Positions 57,655 to 64,000 of a stretch of DNA of 64,000 nt are shown here, piece by piece. The position numbers were made by a program, and so were the translations under genes. Position 1 is the stretch's first letter. Each line of letters opens with the position of its first letter. The DNA lies in NCBI RefSeq assembly GCF_022965805.1, contig NC_133114.1:10250261-10314260 (forward strand). Reading direction: 5' to 3'. This DNA comes from Primulina eburnea. Its lineage: Eukaryota; Streptophyta; Magnoliopsida; Lamiales; Gesneriaceae. The notes beneath the pieces were generated by a model. It had not been told where the DNA came from and made no database searches. It saw nothing but the letters and a program-made list of their open reading frames with translations.

Positions 57655-60323
57655 TGAAAGACCACTGCAGCCAACTCAAGATCGTGGGTGGGATAATTCT
57701 TTTTGTAATCCTTTAACTGACGAGAAGCATAAGCGATTACTTTCCCACGCTGCATCAGTACAGCTCGAAGTCCCATCTTTGACGCATCAGTGTAAACAAT
57801 AAAATCTTCAGTACCACACGGAAGTGCTAGGATAGGGGCTGATGTCAACTTGTCTTTCAACACTTGAAATCTGTGCTGGCAATCATTTGTCCACTCAAAC
57901 TTCACCGCTTTCCTCGTCAGATTGGTTAATGGCAGAGCTATTTTTGAAAAATTGGCAATAAAACGTCGATAATAACCTGACAAACCAAGAAAACTACGCA
58001 CCTCGGAGACTGTCGTAGGAATAGGCCATTTCTTAATAGCTTCAATCTTCATGGGATCCACAGCAATTCCTTCTCTCGAAACGATATAGCCTAGAAATGA
58101 TACTTTCTCTAACCAGAATTCACACTTTTTCAACTTTGCATATAACTGTTGTTCCCTTAATAACTGCAATACAGTTCCGAGATGCTCGACATGAAGTTCC
58201 CGAGTCTTGGAATAAATCAGGATATCGTCAATGAAAACGATAACAAAGCTATCCAGATATGGCTTGAAGACCCGGTTCATTAGGTCCATGAAGACAGACG
58301 GAGCGTTCGTCAACCCAAATGACATGACTAAGAACTCATAATGGCCGTACCTGGTTCTGAATGCAGTTTTAGGGACGTAGGCTTCCCTAACTTTCAGCTG
58401 ATAATAGCCAGAACGCAGGTCGATCTTTGAAAACACGGTCGCTCCCTGTAGCTGATCAAAGAGATCATCAATCCTCGGCAATGGATATTTATTCTTGATC
58501 GTGGCTTTGTTGATCTCTCTGTAATCAATGCACAACCGCAACGATCCATATTTCTTTTTGACAAATAAAACTGGAGCTCCCCACGGAGAAGAACTCGGAC
58601 GAATAAAACCTTTGTCTAATAGATCTTGCAAATGATTCTCCAGTTCCTTCATTTCAGTCAGGGCCATTCGGTAAGGAGCTTTTGAAATCGGAGAAGTACC
58701 TGGAACCAAGTCAATCACGAACTCAACTTCACGGTCAGGTGGCAATCCAGGCACATCATCCGCAAATACGTCAGGAAAATCCCGAACTACCTCAATCTCA
58801 TTCAACTCAATCTTCATCTCCGTATTCAAATCTATCACAGCAGCTAAAAACCCATGACACCCCTTTGATAACATTTCATGAGCTTTGAGACAAGAAATAT
58901 AAGGAGTGTCAAGCGAAATACCTGAACTCTGGAAAATCTCGCTATCATCAACTTCTGCAGGAAATCGCACTGTTTTATCCACGCAGTCAATAACGGCACG
59001 ATATGACGATAGCCAGTCCATTCCCAAAATAACATCAAATGCCACCATGGGAATAATAATAAGATCAGCAAAATAGATTTTCTCATTTACTTGCAATGTA
59101 AAACCTTTAAGAATACTAGAAGGCCATAATTCGTCTCCTGACGGCAACAAAATACTATAGTGGAGGGGTTCAAAAGATGGAACAACATTCAAAGAGCGCA
59201 AGAAAATTTCAGACATAAAGGAATGCGTAGCACCAGTGTCAATCAATGTAATAGCGGCCTTGCCTGAAATTAAGATAGTACCTGATATAACAGAAGAATC
59301 AGGATTTGCGCCTTCTTTGGTCATAGTGAAGATTCTGCCTTGAACCCTATCTTTCCCTTTCTCACCTTTCACTGGACAATTTTTGATAACATGTCCAACA
59401 CCTCCACAACGAAAGCATCGATTACTTCCAACCAAGCACTCACCTGTATGCATTTTGCCACATTTTGGACATACATGTCGTTCATATGTAGGCGGTGGCA
59501 TAGGAGCTTTGGGTCGATGCTCCTCTTTTTCTTTGCCTCTGAACTTGCCCTTACCTTTCGATCCGGATCCTTGGCCTTTAGTAGAAAAATCTTGGCGCTT
59601 CAATTGTCTTTCTCTTTCAATTTCCTTCTCGTCCTGCTCGGCCATCCTTGCTTTTTCAACAATCTCTTTATATGAAGCAGCTTTAGACATTCGAACGTCT
59701 CTTTTAATTTCAGCCTGGACATCTCTAAGAAAATGCTCGCCCTTTTCGATGTCATTGCTGGCCAGATATGGGGCAAACTGACACCCCTCTTCGAATTTGA
59801 GAATATACTCTTGCATTGACATATTTCCTTGCTTCAGTTCTAGAAATTCCTTCACTTTCTGACTTCGAACATCTCGAGGAAAATATTTGTCGTAGAATAA
59901 ATCTTTAAACTCCTGCCACTTGAGTGCCGATACATTAACTGATATCTTGGTGGCGTCCCACCAAGTCCTCGCCGTCTTGGTCAGTAGAAAGATGGCACAG
60001 CTGACTCGATCTTTATCTTCAAACTGCAGATAATCATAAATGGCCTCTACAGCTTTGACCCATTCCAAGGCGACCATGGGATCAGTGCTACCATCAAATT
60101 CTGGTGGCTTCATCTTACGAAATCTTTCTAATGCGCCTTCACTACTGGGCTCGGGCCTTACTTGCTCTCTCTCTCTCCCTCGCCCTATATTCTGCAATTG
60201 CAAGAGCTGCTGGATTTGCTCGCCGTGTACTTTGGCCTGTTCTTTCAGTAACTTGCTAAATTCACCAACCACTCTAGATGATGAACTATCCTCCCCTTCT
60301 GGTGCTTTATGCTTAGGCGGCAT
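57651..60323 (-). CDS. J Gag-Pol, first 890 codons: Gag, protease, reverse transcriptase, RNase H start
   Basis: ATG at 60323 ([19 protein letters not shown]). Retrotrans_gag about residues 75-215 ([46 protein letters not shown]). Two zinc motifs follow: [12 protein letters not shown] (about 283) and [14 protein letters not shown] (about 304-317). Protease has [10 protein letters not shown] (about 359-368). RT about 560-740 has [61 protein letters not shown] and the catalytic [10 protein letters not shown] (about 697). RNase H starts [19 protein letters not shown] one-base deletion near 57655 turns FALKIW into FH-stop; pol resumes in another frame. All catalytic residues seen are intact. Confidence 0.93.
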   Translation of the reverse strand: MPPKHKAPEGEDSSSSRVVGEFSKLLKEQAKVHGEQIQQLLQLQNIGRGREREQVRPEPSSEGALERFRKMKPPEFDGSTDPMVALEWVKAVEAIYDYLQFEDKDRVSCAIFLLTKTARTWWDATKISVNVSALKWQEFKDLFYDKYFPRDVRSQKVKEFLELKQGNMSMQEYILKFEEGCQFAPYLASNDIEKGEHFLRDVQAEIKRDVRMSKAASYKEIVEKARMAEQDEKEIERERQLKRQDFSTKGQGSGSKGKGKFRGKEKEEHRPKAPMPPPTYERHVCPKCGKMHTGECLVGSNRCFRCGGVGHVIKNCPVKGEKGKDRVQGRIFTMTKEGANPDSSVISGTILISGKAAITLIDTGATHSFMSEIFLRSLNVVPSFEPLHYSILLPSGDELWPSSILKGFTLQVNEKIYFADLIIIPMVAFDVILGMDWLSSYRAVIDCVDKTVRFPAEVDDSEIFQSSGISLDTPYISCLKAHEMLSKGCHGFLAAVIDLNTEMKIELNEIEVVRDFPDVFADDVPGLPPDREVEFVIDLVPGTSPISKAPYRMALTEMKELENHLQDLLDKGFIRPSSSPWGAPVLFVKKKYGSLRLCIDYREINKATIKNKYPLPRIDDLFDQLQGATVFSKIDLRSGYYQLKVREAYVPKTAFRTRYGHYEFLVMSFGLTNAPSVFMDLMNRVFKPYLDSFVIVFIDDILIYSKTRELHVEHLGTVLQLLREQQLYAKLKKCEFWLEKVSFLGYIVSREGIAVDPMKIEAIKKWPIPTTVSEVRSFLGLSGYYRRFIANFSKIALPLTNLTRKAVKFEWTNDCQHRFQVLKDKLTSAPILALPCGTEDFIVYTDASKMGLRAVLMQRGKVIAYASRQLKDYKKNYPTHDLELAAVVFH

Positions 60324-60377
60324 GATCCTATGATAAATATTAGTTTAAAACCATTTCCATACATAACATATCATAAT

Positions 60378-62231
60378 TTGTAAGGCCCGAGATAATAAAG
60401 ATGATATTATTTTATTAAACCGAGATTATTGAATTAGAGAATTATGGAGTGTTGAATTATATTCCAAGAGGTTTGAACTTATTTAGGATTGAAATTAAAT
60501 TGAAAAGATTGAATAGGGGCTAATTTGCAATTAATGAGAAATTGAGGGACTAAAGTGCAATAAGTGGGATTTGCCACTTGTCATGCCATGCAAAAAGAAA
60601 CGTGAGACGTGCCTCATGTCTACCATTTCACTCAATTTCATTCAGCTTTTGTGAAGGACATGGCCGAAATTCCCCATGGAATAAAGCTTCAAATTCCTTT
60701 CTCATTTTGCAAGTTGATATCTCAAGATCCAACCATCAAGTTTTCAATCCAAGTATAGAATCTTGCTACTTGCCTCAAGAGCTTTAAAGAGAGGTAATTT
60801 TTATACATTTCCAACAATTTTCGAAAATAATATGTTGGAGGATTCATGATTTTATTGGTGCAATGTGTTCTTGAGTAGATAGAGATCATAACACCGTAAA
60901 CGGATCATTGATCGGATGTCGTATACAATTTTGTAAAAATTCAGATTTTGGGCCGAAAGTTGGAGGTGTGGATTTGTTATGTTTTGGCTTGGTATTGTTG
61001 GGAATTATGAGTTGTTGATAGTAATTGATTGGTATTTGATTTATCGGGAGACCGAAATTGCACCGTTATGCCGTCGAATTTGATATAGAATGAGTTTTAA
61101 TCAATGTCATGACTTGAATGGAATTTGATATTGATATTGTGAAGTTCGAAATTTTGCAGCTTTTGAGATGATAGTGCATATATGGTGATGGTTATGAGTT
61201 GATTGTTATAGATTATCATTGTTGAGTTGACCGGTATCGAGAATTACGCCGTTATGCCGTCAAATTGTATCGAAACCGATTATTGCTTTGTAGATGAGTT
61301 GCTTGAGATGTATATTGATAGAATATGCCTATACATTGTCATTTCAGATTTGAGGTGACAAAGTTGATATTCGAGACTTCGATCACGGCAGATTGTGCGA
61401 CACGAAAGGTATAATTCATGTGATCACGGGATTGCACAACTCGATTCAGATCTGATACGAGTTTCCCTAAATCACATACTAGATTATTATTGAGTTATGA
61501 TTTCTATTGTGCTTTGTTTATAGATTTATATTCAAGCCTGTGAGATAGGAATCATTGACAGATTTGTCAAACTAGACGTTCGGTGTATCGTCGCGTAGTT
61601 GCAGATTTTCTCTACGTGTAGACACTCGATACAGACCAGACCGGAGTCTAGGAATAAGACGTACCGTCACCCCGAGTGGTTGGGTAGGTGACAGACCGTC
61701 TTATTCACACCGGGATCCCTAGATTAGAAATGAATCGAGTCAAGAACTAGATGTGAATACAGATTTGTATTCCTTTGCATGTTTTAGACTTTAATTCATG
61801 TTATTCGATTTATGCTATGCTTTTGTACATGATTTATTACATTGCATGCATACATGTTTTATACTGGGATTTGTTCTCACCGGAGTTATCCGGCTGTTAT
61901 CGTGTCTGTATGTGTGCATGACGACAGGTGGGGCAGGATCAGGGTCACGACGAGGAAGAGAGAGTTGATAGCGTGGTGATGCCGGGTGTAGCAGCAGATT
62001 ACTAGTAGTTTCTGTTTAGATTTGAACTAGTTGTATTTGAGATTCGAACATTAGTTGGATGTTTGTACTAAACAGATTTGGATGTACATTTGGTTTGTTG
62101 TGTGATATAGAATCACCTTATGTTTTAGTTTACATGTGATTTAATGTAAAAGCGAAAAAAAATTGACCCGTATTTATAATAAAGATCCAGTTAATCCCAA
62201 TTAGATTCGATTTAGAACCCGGGTCCCCACA
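60378..62231 (+). mobile_element. Solo LTR H (related to the F/G family), in the leader of J
   Basis: TGTAAGGCCCGAGATAA to ...GGGTCCCCACA, 1854 bp, with perfect TAATT duplications (60373-60377 and 62232-62236) and no internal region. It shares the F/G termini, the hairpin block aataagacgt...gtcttatt (near 61650-61710) and the U5 block (near 61860-61900), but lacks the GC-rich palindrome array. It leaves only about 55 bp of J leader on one side and about 105 bp on the other. Confidence 0.95.
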
Positions 62232-62340
62232 TAATTGTTGAGGCTACACATCCATATTATATCAAATGATGCAGGTACATACATACCGAATTTTCGACAG
62301 CAGAGGAAGTCATATGCCAAATCATTGGTCCGAAAATCTC

Positions 62341-62353
62341 GGCTCTGATACCA
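62341..62353 (-). other. Primer binding site of element J
   Basis: Minus strand TGGTATCAGAGCC, an exact initiator-tRNA-Met complement, 5 bases from the LTR. Confidence 0.92.
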
Positions 62354-62402
62354 CTAAATGTAACACTTGTGACTAAAATGCGTAATTAATGCGGAAGCTT
62401 TA

Positions 62403-63693
62403 GGGGGTGTATTGGTTATAGACTTTTATGGAGTTTAAAAATCTAGAGGTATTCAAACTATACTTTTATATACTCCATAAAAGTTTAGTGGTATTCAACG
62501 TAAACTTTTGTAGAATTTTAAAAAGTCGTGTGGTATTCAAACTAGACTTTTAAAAACTCTACAAAAGTCTATAGGTATTCAAAATGTCAATAAACTTTTA
62601 ATGACTCTATGGAATTCTATTAAGTACAAGAATTATAGCCTAAAGTACAACAATAAAATGTCAACAAAAGTTTTTGATTCAACCTAAAGATTTGGATGTA
62701 CATTTAATTGAGAAATCTCCCAAATTCAATAAAAACTTTCATTCTTTTCTCATCTATATTTTTCTTTTATTTGTACTTTTTAAAAACATAATTAAAATTT
62801 AATCTTTTTATTAATTATTATATAACATTTTATTTTTAATTATTTTCTTTAATTTTAGTTAATCTATATCTTTAATTATTGTATAAGAAAATTCATACCG
62901 ATACTGTACCAAAATTTTCGATATACCAAACCAAAAAACCTTACATTTTAAAATAATTTATAATTTATTGTTTTAAAATATTATATATTTTAAAATTTTT
63001 GTATATTTTTCCGGTATTTCGGCATACACCAAAATTTTCAAATTGGATATCGTTACTGTATCGAAAAATTCGGTATTGTTACCGTACCGTACCGAAATCT
63101 TCAGTATATTTAAAATTCGATATATTCAATATTTTTTTGTTATGTTAATCTCGGTATACCGAAAATTCGGTATTTTTTTCCACCCCTAACAGGGCTTGTA
63201 TTGGCATGTGCTATATTACACAATTTTATTTGAAAGAAGTGTCAATTTGATGAATTTCAAATTGAACTAGATAATGAAGCTCAATTATTTTGAGTGTTCT
63301 TTTAATAAAATTTTATTATGAACTTATAAAAATATTATTAATTAATATGTTGAATTGACATAAAGAATTGAAATTTTAATTTCAATAAGTAAGTAAAATT
63401 CATTTACATTCATAAATAAAAATAATAATTTAAAATTGAAGAGGTTATCTATGTCCAATAATTATTTTTAAAAAATTAATAAAAATAAATCACAATTATA
63501 AACTACAACATTCACATAAGGCTATGAAAAAGTTTACAAAAATCTTGAAAAAAGTCTATAAGAGTCAATAAAATTTGTTTTACAATTCTATGAGATTCCA
63601 TAAAAGTCAATAAAAATCCATCAACTCAACAAAAGTCCATCATTTAAAAAAAGTAATTAATAGTCTTTGAAAGTATATAATGAATGCACCCCC
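62403..63693. mobile_element. PIF/Harbinger-like non-autonomous element (1291 bp)
   Basis: Terminal inverted repeats start GGGGGTGTATTGGTTATA on the left and GGGGGTGCATTCATTATA on the right (reverse complement). The flanking TTA is duplicated (62400-62402 and 63694-63696), and excision restores the J LTR exactly. It encodes no transposase. Near both ends are repeated phrases such as tggtattcaaactagact and actctacaaaagtct. 1.3 kb is long for a Tourist-type MITE because another repeat (about 62900-63190) sits inside. Confidence 0.85.
62900..63190. repeat. Inner repeat rich in CGGTATACCGA words
   Basis: Overlapping forms of ggtataccga, ccgtaccgaaat and aaattcggtatt recur, ending ttttttccacccctaa. 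The right end resembles the TAGGGGTGG terminus of hAT-like MITEs; I could not find a matching left end, so it is probably truncated. Confidence 0.45.
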
Positions 63694-64000
63694 TTAAAAT
63701 ATATTTGGAGAAATGTGTTAATCTAAAAAAATTTGGGCAGCATCTCCCCGTAAATAGGACATGCCACCTGTCTCAAACAACACATAATACACAAGCAAAA
63801 GATTTTCATATACATCAGATACCAGTAAGTAAAGTATCTATACATCTTGCCAAAGCCAAAACACAAAACAAGATTTTCAATGTTTTCCAAACTAGCCAAA
63901 AACTTGACAATAAAAAAAATAACATCCATTCAAAATCTCCAAAGTTTGGCATATTCCCTTCTCTCGCTTCGACAACTCAGGGATGATCAGTCTTTCTTAC

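Larger units (their letters stand above)
51799..64000 (-). mobile_element. Element J: Tekay-like gypsy chromovirus, nearly complete, 5' LTR cut by the window edge
   Basis: On the minus strand: 5' LTR (62359 onward), PBS 62341-62353, gag-pol 60323 to 53835, PPT 53795-53812 and 3' LTR 51799-53794. It is interrupted by solo LTRs H (60378-62231) and K (54193-56257) and a Harbinger-like element (62403-63693). It is inserted in the RT gene of copia I next to CTCAA; the partner duplication is outside the window. One frameshift and two nonsense codons in pol were seen. The two LTRs differ at about four sites in the roughly 350 bp comparable here. Confidence 0.92.
62359..64000 (-). repeat. 5' LTR of element J (partial, interrupted)
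   Basis: Starts TGTAACACTTGTGAC like 51799. It is broken after 62402 by the Harbinger-like element and resumes at 63694, matching 51841-52140. It continues past the window. Confidence 0.92.

Noticed and set aside
59340..59781. Plus-strand open frames across J gag-pol (also 60040-60333)
   Set aside because: Shadows of the real minus-strand gag-pol.

Overview
This is plant nuclear DNA made almost wholly of nested LTR retrotransposons. The evidence is plant-type Ty1/copia and Ty3/gypsy proteins, LTRs of 1-2.4 kb bounded by TG...CA, initiator-tRNA-Met primer sites, 5-bp target duplications and a PIF/Harbinger-like element. The style suggests a eudicot, perhaps an asterid, but this is a guess. 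I found no convincing host gene, tRNA, rRNA or CRISPR array. Element letters used below (C, D, E, A, B, F, I, G, J, K, H) are mine.

Left part. C (1-4696, minus) is the 5' portion of a copia element with a 2.16-kb LTR. D (5118-10302) is a copia-type element with no coding capacity, flanked by TACTT, and carries a solo LTR of the A/B family (6284-8332). E (about 10621-12656 plus 30788-31600) is an old SIRE-like copia whose gag is split at its zinc knuckle by A.

Central copia nest. A (12657-30787, plus) sits in E. B (21327-30610, minus), from the same family, sits head-on in the 3' LTR of A. The two form an inverted repeat of more than 8 kb per arm. Both lack the integrase core at the same junction and both carry a changed RT YVDD box, so they look like parasites moved by proteins supplied in trans.

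Right part. After an unassigned stretch with two opposed copia RNase H scraps (31.6-33.8 kb) comes F (33790-42364, minus). F and G (43818-51666, plus) are complete gypsy elements with gag and no pol (TR-GAG style). G and J are both inserted in the reverse-transcriptase gene of copia I (42370-43817 plus 51667-51798, minus), and F abuts what looks like the LTR of I. J (51799 to the window end, minus) is a Tekay-like chromovirus with a nearly complete but broken gag-pol. It contains solo LTRs K (54193-56257) and H (60378-62231) and a Harbinger-like element (62403-63693) in its 5' LTR.

The most unusual signal is in the gypsy LTRs. Two or three GC-rich palindromes, about 36 bp each, lie at 71-72 bp intervals just upstream of a TATA-like tract in G, J and K. 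F has the same layout built from a different palindrome (CGCGCATATGCGCG). The copia LTRs have a parallel feature: AT-rich palindromes whose two arms change together between copies.
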